A stretch of 64,000 nt of DNA from Rathayibacter sp. VKM Ac-2760 (GTDB lineage Bacteria; Actinomycetota; Actinomycetes; Actinomycetales; Microbacteriaceae): assembly GCF_009834185.1 (NCBI RefSeq), contig NZ_CP047173.1:186001-250000 (forward strand), written 5' to 3'. The notes beneath the pieces were generated by a model that worked only from the letters and a program-made list of their open reading frames with translations, searched no databases and was not told the origin of the DNA. Position 1 is the stretch's first letter. Each line of letters begins with the position of its first letter. Both the position numbers and the translations under genes were made by a program. Below are positions 14,092 through 23,241 of the stretch, in pieces.

Positions 14092-15099
14092 TCACCAGGC
14101 GTAGTCCTCCGGGGCCGTGCGGTGGCCGGGGAAGATCTCGTCGAGGCGGGCCAGGTCGGCGGGCTCGAGGGCGATGTCGACGGCGGCCACAGCGCTCTCG
14201 AGCTGCTCCATGGTGCGCGGGCCGGTGATCGGGCCGGTGACGCCCGGCTGATGCAGCAGCCAGGCGAGGGCGAGCTCGCCCGGCGCGATGCCGCGCTCGC
14301 GGGCGAAGGCCTCGTACTGCTCCAGCGCCGGGCGGTTCTTCTCGATCGCCTCGAGCGAGCGGGCGGAGGCCCGGCGGCTTCCCGACTCCGTCTTCTCGAT
14401 CACGCCGCCGAGCAGGCCGCCCTGCAGCGGCGACCAGGGGATGACGCCGAGTCCGTAGTGCTGCGCGGCGGGCAGGACCTCGCGCTCGATGTCGCGGACG
14501 AGCAGGTTGTAGATGGACTGCTCGGAGGAGAGGCCGGTGAAGCGGCGGTCGCGCGCGGCCTCCTGGGCCTGGGCGATGTGCCAGCCGGCGAAGTTGCTCG
14601 AGCCGACGTAGAGCACCTTGCCCTGCTGGACGGCGACCTCCATCGCCTGCCAGATCTCGTCCCACGGCGTCGTGCGGTCGACGTGGTGGAACTGGTAGAG
14701 GTCGATGTGGTCGGTCTGCAGGCGGCGCAGGCTCTCGTCGAGGGCGCGGCGGATGTTCAGCGCCGAGAGCCGACCGCCGTTGGGCCACGAGTCGCGGCCG
14801 CGCTCGGCGCCGGGAGCGGCGTGCTGCTCCATGTCGCCGTAGAGCTTGGTCGCGAGGACGGTGCGCTCGCGGCGCTCGCCGCCCTGCGCGAACCAGCGCC
14901 CGACGATCTCCTCCGTCGCGCCCCGGCCGCCCTCGCCGCCGTAGACGTTCGCGGTGTCGAAGAAGTTGACGCCCAGCTCGTGGGCGCGGTCCATGATCGC
15001 GAACGAGTCGGGCTCGCTCGTCTCCGGGCCGAAGTTCATGGTGCCGAGGACGGCGCGGGAGACGGACAGACCGGTGCGGCCGAGGTGCGTGTACTGCAT
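14092..15099 (-). CDS. Aldo/keto reductase, YghZ/L-glyceraldehyde-3-phosphate reductase-like
   Basis: 335 residues starting MQYTHLGRTGLSVSRAVLGT. Catalytic residues lie in FFDTANVYGGEGG (Asp, Tyr), VLATKLYGD (Lys) and LYQFHHVDRTTP (His). The C-terminal cofactor-binding part contains VTGPITGPRTMEQLESAVAA. Length and motifs match the YghZ-like/AKR14-type group acting on methylglyoxal or small aldehydes, but the substrate is not proven. The family-conserved start is chosen, although a GGAGG lies only about 1 nt before it and an in-frame ATG 25 codons upstream (15174) is possible. Confidence 0.9.
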   Translation of the reverse strand: MQYTHLGRTGLSVSRAVLGTMNFGPETSEPDSFAIMDRAHELGVNFFDTANVYGGEGGRGATEEIVGRWFAQGGERRERTVLATKLYGDMEQHAAPGAERGRDSWPNGGRLSALNIRRALDESLRRLQTDHIDLYQFHHVDRTTPWDEIWQAMEVAVQQGKVLYVGSSNFAGWHIAQAQEAARDRRFTGLSSEQSIYNLLVRDIEREVLPAAQHYGLGVIPWSPLQGGLLGGVIEKTESGSRRASARSLEAIEKNRPALEQYEAFARERGIAPGELALAWLLHQPGVTGPITGPRTMEQLESAVAAVDIALEPADLARLDEIFPGHRTAPEDYAW

Positions 15100-15202
15100 G
15101 CCTCCAGTTGACGCCTCCGCGAGCGCGCTGTCCAACAGGGCGGTGCGATGGGATTCAGCGGCCCCAGCGGTCAATGCAGGGCGGGCGGATGCGGCGGGTC
15201 GC

Positions 15203-17626
15203 TCACTGGGTGGCTGCGAGAAGAGTGATCCACGCGGTGAAAATCACCTCGAGAGCGTCCGGAGGCGCAGTGGTCGGCGTGGGCGGCATCCGGCGTCGCA
15301 GTTCCGAGAGGTACTCCGGCGCCCGAAGAGGATCGATCACGGTCGCATTCGCCTCGAGGAGGATCTCCGCGAGATCGACCCGCCACTCCCGGAGATCTGG
15401 AAGTCCCTCGACCGCTTCCGGATCGACGGTCCAGATCGTCGTGATCAGGCTGGCGGCAGCGACGAGTCTCGCGAGCTCGGTCCGGGTGACGCCGAGGTCC
15501 GCGGCCGCCGGCTCGCCGTTCGTGATCGCGGCGAGTCCGAGCGGTGTGGCGAACCCCTTCCCCACGAACGCGTGACGGTGCGCGCAGAAGAGCGGCAGGT
15601 CCCAGAGCCGCTCGCGCGAGCCGCCGCCGACGACCTCGGCGATCACCGGGTCGTTCCGGTACCGGACGGCGTCCGGATCGCGCCGGATCCACCGCCGAAG
15701 CTCGAGCGAGGTCATGGCGGCACGGAATCGGAAGGCGGCGGTCGCGCTCTCACCGCTCTGACGGGCGTGGAGTGCGGAGTTGTAGGAGTCGTAGGGGTCG
15801 AGCGGCTCGGCGTCCTCCGCGGCGGGCGGGGCGGCCGCTGCCCCGACCGGGGCGGCGGGGACGAGAGAGTACTCGACGTCCACGGCGCGCCGCAGGGTCC
15901 GGAAGCGTCGCTCTGTCGCCAGGAGGAGCGGATCCTGCTCCTGCCTCCTGTCCGCCTTCCTCGTCTCCTCGATCAGCTTCTCCATCAGTGCGTATCGGGC
16001 GGAGTGCAGCTCGGGAGGGAGTTCGGACGTGGCGGCCGCGTGCAGATTGACGAGCACGGAGAAGTACGTGATCAGGACGCGCTGCGCGAGCAGCCGCTGT
16101 CCGGCCGCCAGGACGTCGGCCCGTGCCGCCAGGCTGTCGCGGTAGGCGCGCAGTGCGGCCGGGTCGGTCGCCCGCCGATGGAGGATGTTCTGCAGAGCGA
16201 TGTCGGCGGCCCAGTTGCCCGGGTCGATCCGCAGAGCGCGCCCCAGAAGCTGGGCGGCCCGCTCCGGGTCGTCGGCGAAGGTGGTCGTCGCCACGAACTG
16301 GAGGCCGACACTCCGACCGTCGGTGGCGCCGCCGAGGCCCTCGAAGCCGGGGTGCGCGCGACTGAGCGCGACGATGACCACGCCCGCCGCCTGCGCGCAG
16401 AGCATCGTGCGCTTGCCGGCGGTGTCGGTGACTCCGAAGAGCTCGCCGGCCGACAGCCCTTCGTTCGTCGTCAGCACCGCCGACTGCACGTTCCGGCCGT
16501 TGCGCGTGACGACGACAGAGGCGGTGTCCTCGTCGAGGTAGTCCAGCGCGACCTTCCACGGAGTGGTCCCGATCACGGCCCCGAGGATCGCGAGGGCGGC
16601 CTTCGCGACAGCGTTCGCGGGTGCCGGCAGGAGCGTCGACTCGCTCAGCGAGGTCACGTCGCTCCCCCTGGGAATCTCGACGCCGGCCGGGGGACTGCCG
16701 CCGACGCGTCCGAGCAGGGCGATCAGCTGGGTCGTCCGCTCCTCTGAGAAGTCGGTCTGGCCCTGCTTGTCCCGCGCCAGAAGTGTGATCCGCAGCCTGC
16801 CGAGAAGATGGGCGGCGGCGAGGGCGGCGGCGACGGCGAGGAGGACGGCGGGAAGGATCCAGAACGGGAGTGGCGCCTGCGCCGGACCGCCGTCCACGGA
16901 GCCGTCAGCGGTGAAACGAGTTCCACGGCCGCGCTCGCGGAGGAGCCCCAGGAGGAGGACGACCGCGATCAGGGCGGCGACGATCGCTCCCACCGCGAGT
17001 GCCGCCTGCGCTCCGGCCGATCGCAGTCGCGCGTGCGGCCAGGGGAGGGCCGTCAGCAGGCGGACGGCGAGGACGAACCAGAGGGCGACCCAGGCGAGTG
17101 CGATGAGCAGTCCGCCGAGGAACGGCGCGACCCAGGTCGCCGCGAACGCCGTCCACGCGCGGTCCACGTCTCCGACCGGGCCGGCCGGACCGGTCGCCTG
17201 CTCCAGGAGCGCGGCCTCCCGCTCGGCCGCGCACCGCTGCGCGGTGTCGTCACCCACGGCGTCTCGAGCATCGTCGATCAGAGTCAGCGCAGCACCGGGG
17301 CGTCCTTGCCTCGTCAGGGAGGCGGCCGCCGCGCAGACGGCGTCCGCCGGCGCTGTCACCGCCGTGGTCGAGGGCGTCGGGGTCGGCGACGACGTCGTCG
17401 TCCGAGTCGTGGTGACGGTCGTTCCGGGTTCCGTCGTCGTCACCGTCTCCTCCGTGGTGACGGTCGATGCGCTCGCGTCGCCGGGGAGGAGCAGCGAGGC
17501 GAGCACGACGGCCAGGAGTGTCGCCGCGAGCCGTGCCCGCGTCCTCCGCTCGCGTCCCGCGCTGCGCGCGAAGTGACGTGCATCGGCCTCAGCCCGGCCG
17601 GTGGTCGTGCAGTGCGGAACAGGCAT
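15203..17626 (-). CDS. Large membrane protein of unknown function (807 aa)
   Basis: I do not recognise a family. Visible parts: a signal/anchor segment at residues 33-54 (RLAATLLAVVLASLLLPGDA); a Thr-rich linker at 55-92 (TVTTTEPGTTVTTTRTTTSS); a short helical extracytoplasmic part with two cysteines (Cys98, Cys132); three membrane segments near 165-192, 207-229 and 253-275; and a ~530-residue C-terminal domain with TPR-like helical content (ADDPERAAQLLGRALRIDPG) and many Arg/Glu-rich helices. A perfect AGGAGG ribosome site stands 5 nt before the ATG. It is monocistronic between aldo/keto reductase and LysM lipoprotein genes. A signalling or assembly platform is possible but unsupported. Confidence 0.75.
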   Translation of the reverse strand: MPVPHCTTTGRAEADARHFARSAGRERRTRARLAATLLAVVLASLLLPGDASASTVTTEETVTTTEPGTTVTTTRTTTSSPTPTPSTTAVTAPADAVCAAAASLTRQGRPGAALTLIDDARDAVGDDTAQRCAAEREAALLEQATGPAGPVGDVDRAWTAFAATWVAPFLGGLLIALAWVALWFVLAVRLLTALPWPHARLRSAGAQAALAVGAIVAALIAVVLLLGLLRERGRGTRFTADGSVDGGPAQAPLPFWILPAVLLAVAAALAAAHLLGRLRITLLARDKQGQTDFSEERTTQLIALLGRVGGSPPAGVEIPRGSDVTSLSESTLLPAPANAVAKAALAILGAVIGTTPWKVALDYLDEDTASVVVTRNGRNVQSAVLTTNEGLSAGELFGVTDTAGKRTMLCAQAAGVVIVALSRAHPGFEGLGGATDGRSVGLQFVATTTFADDPERAAQLLGRALRIDPGNWAADIALQNILHRRATDPAALRAYRDSLAARADVLAAGQRLLAQRVLITYFSVLVNLHAAATSELPPELHSARYALMEKLIEETRKADRRQEQDPLLLATERRFRTLRRAVDVEYSLVPAAPVGAAAAPPAAEDAEPLDPYDSYNSALHARQSGESATAAFRFRAAMTSLELRRWIRRDPDAVRYRNDPVIAEVVGGGSRERLWDLPLFCAHRHAFVGKGFATPLGLAAITNGEPAAADLGVTRTELARLVAAASLITTIWTVDPEAVEGLPDLREWRVDLAEILLEANATVIDPLRAPEYLSELRRRMPPTPTTAPPDALEVIFTAWITLLAATQ

Positions 17627-17755
17627 CGTCGCCTCCTGCGCACAGTGTGATCCTCAGGGAGATCGGAGGCAATACTCGAGCGCATCACAGTTCGGGCAGT
17701 CTCTCCGCCGGGGCCGCGCCGAGGCGCCCGCTACGACGCGGGTTAGAGTCTGGGA

Positions 17756-18358
17756 GTGGCATCGAAGACGACTCAGCGCATCGTGATCGTGCTCGCGAGC
17801 ACCCTCCTGCTCGCCGGCTGCACGTCGGCGGCCGACATCCCGGAGTCGACGGCCGGCGGCTCCTCCGCGGGCGGCTCGGCGACAGGGGACTCGGGCGCCT
17901 CCGCTCCGGCGACCGAGGCCGCCGTCGACGCGGGCCCGCGCCCGGTGCCGACCGCCACGCTCGCCCCGGTGCCCGTCGCCGCGACCGGCGAGTGCACGAT
18001 CACCACCGTCGGCGCTGTCGGTGCGGGCGGTCTCGGCGGAGTCGACCTCGAGGTCGTCCGCGACCGCGGCAGCCGCGAGGGCGCGACCGGCACCGTGCGC
18101 ACCGCGACCGACGGCGCGCCCGAGGCGTACGTGGTCGCGTCCGGCGACAACCCCGCGCGGATCGCGGACCGCTTCTGCGTCAGCGCCGACTACCTCGACG
18201 CCCTGAACTCGGTGCGCCGCGACGGCGTCACCCTCGACAGCCTCTACGGCGGCGACACCCTCAACCTCGACCCCGCGACGGTCCTGACCGTCGGCGACCA
18301 GAACGGCCGCGTCCTCGACAACGACGAGCCGGAGCCGCTGCCCGTTCAGGAGGGGTGA
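17756..18358 (+). CDS. LysM domain lipoprotein
   Basis: 200 residues with a GTG start. The signal peptide IVIVLASTLLLAGC ends in a lipobox (LLAGC, Cys22). A Ser/Gly/Ala-rich linker follows, then a C-terminal LysM-like peptidoglycan-binding module (AYVVASGDNPARIADRFCVS, ADYLDALN, GDTLNLDP), here with two cysteines (in GECTIT and RFCVS) that may pair. LysM modules bind GlcNAc-containing glycans, so the protein is probably an outer-face, cell-wall-attached lipoprotein. A TAGAGT hexamer 6 nt before the GTG and the lack of a good ribosome site suggest a leaderless transcript. Confidence 0.85.
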   Translation: MASKTTQRIVIVLASTLLLAGCTSAADIPESTAGGSSAGGSATGDSGASAPATEAAVDAGPRPVPTATLAPVPVAATGECTITTVGAVGAGGLGGVDLEVVRDRGSREGATGTVRTATDGAPEAYVVASGDNPARIADRFCVSADYLDALNSVRRDGVTLDSLYGGDTLNLDPATVLTVGDQNGRVLDNDEPEPLPVQEG

Positions 18359-18365
18359 CGGGGGA

Positions 18366-18690
18366 GCCGCCCGCTGATCGAGTAGCCCGCGGAGCGGGGC
18401 GTCCCTGCTGATCGAGTAGCCCGCGGAGCGGGCGTATCGAGATCCGGCCCCGCCGGACGTGCTGGTGACGGTGGGTCTCGATACGCCCCTTCGGGGCTAC
18501 TCGACCAGCAAGACTCCGTCCCTGCCGCCCGGGTGAGCCGAGGAGCGGGCATCCCTGTTGATCGAGTAGTCCGCGGAGCGGGCGTATCGAGATCCGGCTC
18601 CGCCGGACGTGCTGGCGACGGCGGGTCTCGATACGCCCCTTCGGGGCTACTCGACCAGCATGAGCGCGCCCCTTCGGGGCTGCTCGAGGA
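18366..18690. repeat. Long cluster of REP-like family B palindromes with an internal ~150-bp duplication
   Basis: Five or more family B units between the convergent LysM lipoprotein and membrane-protein genes. A composite block (forward unit, CCGGACGTGCTGG spacer, inverted unit ending TCGACCAGCA) occurs at about 18409-18511 and again at about 18559-18661, nearly identical, indicating a recent ~150-bp tandem duplication. Nothing else is visible in this gene-free stretch. Confidence 0.87.
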
Positions 18691-18704
18691 CCCGGGCGGG
18701 CGGG

Positions 18705-19070
18705 TCAGAGGCCGACGACGCCGACGAACAGGGCCGAGAGCGCGACGGTGCCGGCGAAGCCGAGGGTGCGGCCGCGGCGCTTCGCCGGGTCCTCGAGCCA
18801 GGGCAGGCGGTGCCAGCGGGCGACGGCGCCGGCGGCTCCCGCGGCGGTCAGCGCGACGAGGGCGAACCACGGCACGAGGGTCAGCAGCGTCCAGTCGGCG
18901 AAGAGGCGTACCAGCAGCAGCAGGGCGATCGCCTCGACGAGGTGCGAGAGCATCCGGAGGCGGTCGCGGTGCAGGAAGCGCTCGGTGCGCCGCAGCGGCA
19001 CGGTGCCGAGGGCGAGGCGGCCCGCGGTGTAGGCGGCCACCACCAGGGCGATCAGGGTGGCGATGATCAC
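18705..19070 (-). CDS. Small integral membrane protein, function unknown
   Basis: 121 residues from a GTG that overlaps the upstream stop (GTGA). Four hydrophobic segments are visible: IIATLIALVVAAYTAGRLAL, LVEAIALLLLVRLFADW, LLTLVPWFALVALTAAGAAG and TVALSALFVGVVGL. No family is recognised. It is the third gene of an operon with an ArsR-like regulator and a (broken) serine hydrolase and is probably coupled to them. A membrane partner of the hydrolase is plausible, but this is inference only. Confidence 0.7.
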   Translation of the reverse strand: MIIATLIALVVAAYTAGRLALGTVPLRRTERFLHRDRLRMLSHLVEAIALLLLVRLFADWTLLTLVPWFALVALTAAGAAGAVARWHRLPWLEDPAKRRGRTLGFAGTVALSALFVGVVGL

Positions 19071-20155
19071 GACTCCTCCTCCAGGACGTGCGCGAGCAGG
19101 CGCAGGCCGAGCCCGTCGACCGAGGTCGCGGTGTTCGAGTTGACGAAGACGGCGACGCCGCGCTCGCGGTCCATCGCGAGCATGGTCGCGTAGCCCGCGG
19201 TGCCGCCGTTGTGCCAGGTCGCCGAGCCGCCGCCGACCGCGTCCGAGGTGTACCAGGCGAGCCCGATGCGATCGCCGTCGCCGGCGTCGAAGCGGGGGTC
19301 GAGCACGGTCGCGGCGGGGACGCCGAGCGCGGGGTCGTCGGTGAGCAGGGCGCGCGCGTACCGTGCCATGTCCGCGGCGGTCGAGCGGACGCCTCCGGCC
19401 GGTGCGTACCCCTCGAGCGTCCACGGGCCGACGGGCCGGCCGCTCTCCGAGGAGCCCGTCGGCGCGTCCGGCCCGAGCGCGTCGGCCGAGACGGGGACGG
19501 AGCTGCCGGTCATGCCGAGCGGCGCGAAGACGCGCTCGCGGACGAGGTCGGCGTAGTCCGCTCCCTCGGCGTGCGCGAGGGTCTGCCCGAGGACCGCGGC
19601 GCCGAGGTTGGACTACGAGACGTCGCCTCCGCTCCCGCCGGCGCTCGCCGCCTGGGCCAGCACGTCCTCCGCCGAGAACGTGGCGTACGGATCGACGCCG
19701 CGCAGCTGGGCGAGCAGCGTCACCGCGGTGTCGAGCGGGGCGGACGAGAGCCGGGGGAGCCCGGAGCGATGACTCGCGAGCTCCTCGAGGGTGCCGTCGA
19801 AGCCGCCCAGCTCGGCGTGGTCGGCGGCGCGGTCGTCGAGCGCGACCGTCCCCGCCTCCGCGCTCTGCGCGAGCAGCAGTGCCGTCATCGTCTTGGTGAC
19901 GGAGCCGATCTCCACCTCCGTGCCCTCGTCGGCGCCGAGGCCGGCGAAGCGGACGCCGTCGGGCGTGACGACCGCGGCGACGAGCTGGTCGCGGGCACCG
20001 CTCCCGCCGGACCACTGCCCGCTCAGCCACTCGGCGATCGCGGCGTCGCCGGTGCGGTCGGCCGAGACGCGGGGCGCGGCCGGGCGCAGCAGCACGCCTC
20101 CGGCGAGCACTGCGACGGCCGCGGCGGCGGCGAGCAGGCGGGTGCGGACTCTCAT
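19067..20155 (-). pseudogene. Beta-lactamase family serine hydrolase interrupted by an amber codon at the catalytic YSN tyrosine
   Basis: One continuous frame of 363 codons apart from a single internal TAG at 19613-19615 (codon 181). It has a signal segment (LLAAAAAVAVLAGGVLLRPA), the SxxK motif as S85-V-T-K88 (GSVTKTMTALLL) and a C-terminal HNGG motif (WHNGGTAGY), as in serine hydrolases of the beta-lactamase/DD-peptidase (S12) clan. The TAG stands where the catalytic YSN motif begins (DVS-stop-SNLG), so TAC to TAG replaces the tyrosine. Downstream residues remain well conserved, implying a very recent mutation, a sequencing error, or read-through. The start overlaps the regulator stop (ATGA). 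As read, only the first 180 residues would be made. Confidence 0.85.
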
Positions 20156-20679
20156 CGGGGACCTCCGGCGGCGAGGAGGATCGCGAGCAGGGGGACGAGG
20201 CGGGCGGGCGGGATGCCGTAGCGTCCCCGTCCGCGGGCCTCGAGCCATCCGGCGGCGACCAGCTGATTGACGTGGTGGTAGATCTGACCGGTGGTGCCCG
20301 CGCCCTCGCTCTCGGCGAGCTGCGCCACCGTCTCGACTCCGCCCGCGACGGACTGGAGGAAGCGCAGACGCACCGGGCTGCCGAGCGCGGCGAGCGCGGC
20401 CGGGCCCGGGCTCGAGCCCCAGTCGCGCTCGAAGAACGCGTCGGTGCTGAGGCCGTACTGCCACTCGACCGGGCCGGCCGGCGTGGCGACGGCGCCGGCG
20501 AAGACGACTCCGCCGGGCGCGGGCAGCCGCTCCTTGAGCGCGGTCAGCGCCCAGAACGGGTCGTCGTGCGTCGGGGTGACGGCGTCGGGGGACGCCGCGA
20601 CGACGGTGGCACCCTCGAGCCGCTCCAGCCGCGCGCGCAGCTCGTCGAGCTCGGCGGCGAGATCGCGTCTGGAGTCCAT
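20152..20679 (-). CDS. ArsR-like winged-helix transcriptional regulator
   Basis: 175 residues. The C-terminal half is an ArsR-type winged helix: LAALGSPVRLRFLQSVAGGV, then ETVAQLAESEGAGTTGQIYH, HVNQLVAAGWLEARGRGRY. The N-terminal half starts with a short coiled coil (LAAELDELRARLERLEG) and a domain of unknown role. No metal-binding ELCVCD-type motif is visible, so metal sensing is not supported. It heads an operon with the serine hydrolase and the four-helix membrane protein. An imperfect dyad ATTGC-N9-GTAAT (20689-20707) upstream may be its own operator. A GGAGGT directly abuts the ATG, leaving the exact start slightly uncertain. Confidence 0.8.
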   Translation of the reverse strand: MDSRRDLAAELDELRARLERLEGATVVAASPDAVTPTHDDPFWALTALKERLPAPGGVVFAGAVATPAGPVEWQYGLSTDAFFERDWGSSPGPAALAALGSPVRLRFLQSVAGGVETVAQLAESEGAGTTGQIYHHVNQLVAAGWLEARGRGRYGIPPARLVPLLAILLAAGGPR

Positions 20680-20753
20680 ACCTCCACTATTGCAAACATT
20701 CCGTAATCCCGGAACCCGAGCGCCCCGCCCGCCCCGCCCACTCCACTCCTCCG

Positions 20754-20787
20754 AAGTTGCGGTAGTGGCGCGCGACTACCGCAACTT
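20754..20787. terminator. 13-bp perfect hairpin downstream of purL
   Basis: AAGTTGCGGTAGT (20754-20766), loop GGCGCGCG, ACTACCGCAACTT (20775-20787), followed by TT on the plus strand. It lies about 40 bp past the purL stop and before the regulator promoter. Its long AT-containing arms resemble the family A hairpins in design, but the sequence differs. Confidence 0.75.
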
Positions 20788-20827
20788 TTGGGGACTCGCG
20801 GGGGTCCGGGGACCGGACGGCCCCGGG

Positions 20828-23125
20828 TCAGGCGAAGCGGGAGGGCAGCACGGCGCCGTTGACGGCGCGCAGCTCCTCGAGCGGCACGGTGAAGAGGCCC
20901 TGGACCTCGACGACCGGCGACTCGGCGTCGGTCACGCCGATCCGGAGCACGGGGTAGCCCCGGCCCTCGCAGAGCCCGCGGAACTTCACGTCGTCCTCCC
21001 GCGGCACCGACACGAGCACGCGGCCCGTCGACTCCGAGAAGAGGGCGGCCGTCGCGTCGACGCCGTCGCGCTCCATCAGCTCGTCGAGCCAGATCCGCAC
21101 GCCGACGCCGAAGCGCAGCGCCGACTCGGCCAGCGCGACGACGAGGCCGCCGTCGGCGAGGTCGTGCGCGGAGGCGATCAGCGACTCCCTCGAGCCCGCC
21201 GCGATCAGCTCGGCCAGCGACTTCTCGGCCGCGAGGTCGAGTTGCGGCGGACGGCCGCCGAGGTGCTCGTGCACGGTGCCGGCCCAGGCCGAGCCGTCGA
21301 GCTCGTCGCGGGTGACGCCGAGCAGGTAGACGTTGTCGCCCTCGTCCTGCCAGCCGGAGGGGATGCGGCGGCCGACGTCGTCGATCACGCCGAGCACGCC
21401 GACGACGGGGGTCGGGAAGATCGGCACGTCGCCGGTCTGGTTGTAGAACGAGACGTTGCCGCCGGTGACGGGGATCTCCAGCTCGAGGCAGGCGTCGGCG
21501 AGGGCGCCGACCGCCTCGCGGAACTGCCACATCACCTCGGGGTTCTCGGGGCTGCCGAAGTTGAGGCAGTCGGAGACGGCGACGGGCGTCGCTCCGGTGA
21601 CGGCGACGTTGCGGAACGCCTCGGCGAGTGCGAGACGCGCGCCCTGCGCCGGGTCGAGCTGGCACCAGCGGCCGTTGGCATCGGTGGCGACGGCGAAGCC
21701 CAGTCCGGACTCCTCGTCGACGCGGACCATGCCGCCGTCGTCGGGGTAGCTCAGCGCGGTGTTGCCGAGCACGTAGCGGTCGTACTGCGAGGTGATCCAG
21801 CTCTTGTCGGCGAGGTTCGCCGAGCCGAGCAGCGCGAGGGTCTCGGCGCGCAGCGCGTCGCCCTCGGTCGAGCGAGGCAGGCGCGAGGAGGAGTCGGCCT
21901 GCAGCGCGTCGAGCCAGGCGGGGTAGGCGATCGGGCGCTCGTAGACCGGGCCGTCGACCGCGACCGTGCGCGGATCGACGTTGACGATCTCCTCGCCGTG
22001 CCAGTTGATGACGAGGCGGCCGGAGTCGGTGACCTCACCGAGCACGCTCGTCTCGACGTCCCACTTGCGGACGACCCCGAGGAACGCGTCGAGCTTGTCC
22101 GGGCGGACGACCGCCATCATCCGCTCCTGCGACTCCGACATCAGGATCTCCTCGGCCGTGAGCGAGGGGTCGCGCAGCAGCACCGAGTCGAGCTCGATGA
22201 ACATGCCGCCGTCGCCGTTGGAGGCCAGCTCCGAGGTGGCGCAGGAGATGCCGGCCGCGCCGAGGTCCTGGATGCCCTCGACCAGGTCCTTGCGGAACAG
22301 CTCGAGGCAGCACTCGATGAGCACCTTCTCCGCGAACGGGTCGCCGACCTGCACGGCCGGGCGCTTGGTCGGGCCGCCGTCGGCGAAGCTGTCGGAGGCG
22401 AGGATCGACGCGCCGCCGATGCCGTCGCCGCCGGTGCGCGCCCCGAAGAGCACGACCCTGTTGCCGACGCCGCGGGCGTTGGCGAGGTGCAGGTCCTCGT
22501 GGCGGAGGACGCCGACCGCGAGCGCGTTGACGAGCGGGTTGCCCTGGTAGACGGAGTCGAAGTACGTCTCGCCGCCGATGTTGGGCAGGCCGAGGCAGTT
22601 GGCGTAGAAGGAGATGCCGGCGACCACGCCGTGCACGACGCGGGCGGTGTCCGGGTCGTCGATGTCGCCGAAGCGCAGGGCGTCCATCACGGCGACCGGG
22701 CGGGCGCCCATCGAGATGATGTCGCGGACGATGCCCCCGACGCCGGTCGCCGCACCCTGGAACGGCTCGATGTAGCTCGGGTGGTTGTGGCTCTCGATCT
22801 TGAAGGTGACGGCCCAGCCCTCGCCGACGTCGACGACTCCGGCGTTCTCGCCCATGCCGACCATGAGGTTCTTCTTCATGGCGGGCGAGACCTTCTGCCC
22901 GAACTGGCGGAGGTACATCTTCGACGACTTGTACGAGCAGTGCTCGCTCCACATCACCGAGTACATCGCCAGCTCGCCGCTCGTGGGGCGCCGGCCGAGG
23001 ATCTCGCGGATGCTCGCGTACTCGTCGGGCTTCAGCCCGAGTGCCGCGTAGGGCTGCTCCTTCTCGGGAGTGGCCTCCGCGTTCGCGGTGGTGTCGGGAA
23101 CGGCTGCGGTGCGGCTGTCTGCCAT
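20828..23125 (-). CDS. purL: Phosphoribosylformylglycinamidine synthase subunit PurL
   Basis: 765 residues, the size of the small PurL of the PurLQS complex. Typical segments are GLKPDEYASIREILGRRPTS, the ATP-site region MWSEHCSYKSSK, VVHGVVAGISFYANCLGLPN and GGNVSFYNQTGDVPIFPTPV. With PurQ (ammonia from glutamine) and PurS it converts FGAR to FGAM in purine synthesis. purQ and purS lie 16 kb away on the same strand, not adjacent. The ATG at 23125 has a GGAG site about 9-10 nt upstream and gives the usual N-terminus after a short variable leader. Confidence 0.95.
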   Translation of the reverse strand: MADSRTAAVPDTTANAEATPEKEQPYAALGLKPDEYASIREILGRRPTSGELAMYSVMWSEHCSYKSSKMYLRQFGQKVSPAMKKNLMVGMGENAGVVDVGEGWAVTFKIESHNHPSYIEPFQGAATGVGGIVRDIISMGARPVAVMDALRFGDIDDPDTARVVHGVVAGISFYANCLGLPNIGGETYFDSVYQGNPLVNALAVGVLRHEDLHLANARGVGNRVVLFGARTGGDGIGGASILASDSFADGGPTKRPAVQVGDPFAEKVLIECCLELFRKDLVEGIQDLGAAGISCATSELASNGDGGMFIELDSVLLRDPSLTAEEILMSESQERMMAVVRPDKLDAFLGVVRKWDVETSVLGEVTDSGRLVINWHGEEIVNVDPRTVAVDGPVYERPIAYPAWLDALQADSSSRLPRSTEGDALRAETLALLGSANLADKSWITSQYDRYVLGNTALSYPDDGGMVRVDEESGLGFAVATDANGRWCQLDPAQGARLALAEAFRNVAVTGATPVAVSDCLNFGSPENPEVMWQFREAVGALADACLELEIPVTGGNVSFYNQTGDVPIFPTPVVGVLGVIDDVGRRIPSGWQDEGDNVYLLGVTRDELDGSAWAGTVHEHLGGRPPQLDLAAEKSLAELIAAGSRESLIASAHDLADGGLVVALAESALRFGVGVRIWLDELMERDGVDATAALFSESTGRVLVSVPREDDVKFRGLCEGRGYPVLRIGVTDAESPVVEVQGLFTVPLEELRAVNGAVLPSRFA

Positions 23126-23241
23126 GTGCTGGAGGCTCCAGGAGAGAGGGTGGGGATGCCGCTCGATCCTACCGGGGCGGGCGGGCGGCCCCCGGGGGTC
23201 GCTCCGCCGGGTCCGACCGGGCACCGCCTAGGATCGGCCGG

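Noticed and set aside
19067..19513. Independent 148-residue gene downstream of the amber codon
   Set aside because: It is in the same frame as the first part and carries only the C-terminal half of the hydrolase fold; no ribosome site precedes its first ATG.
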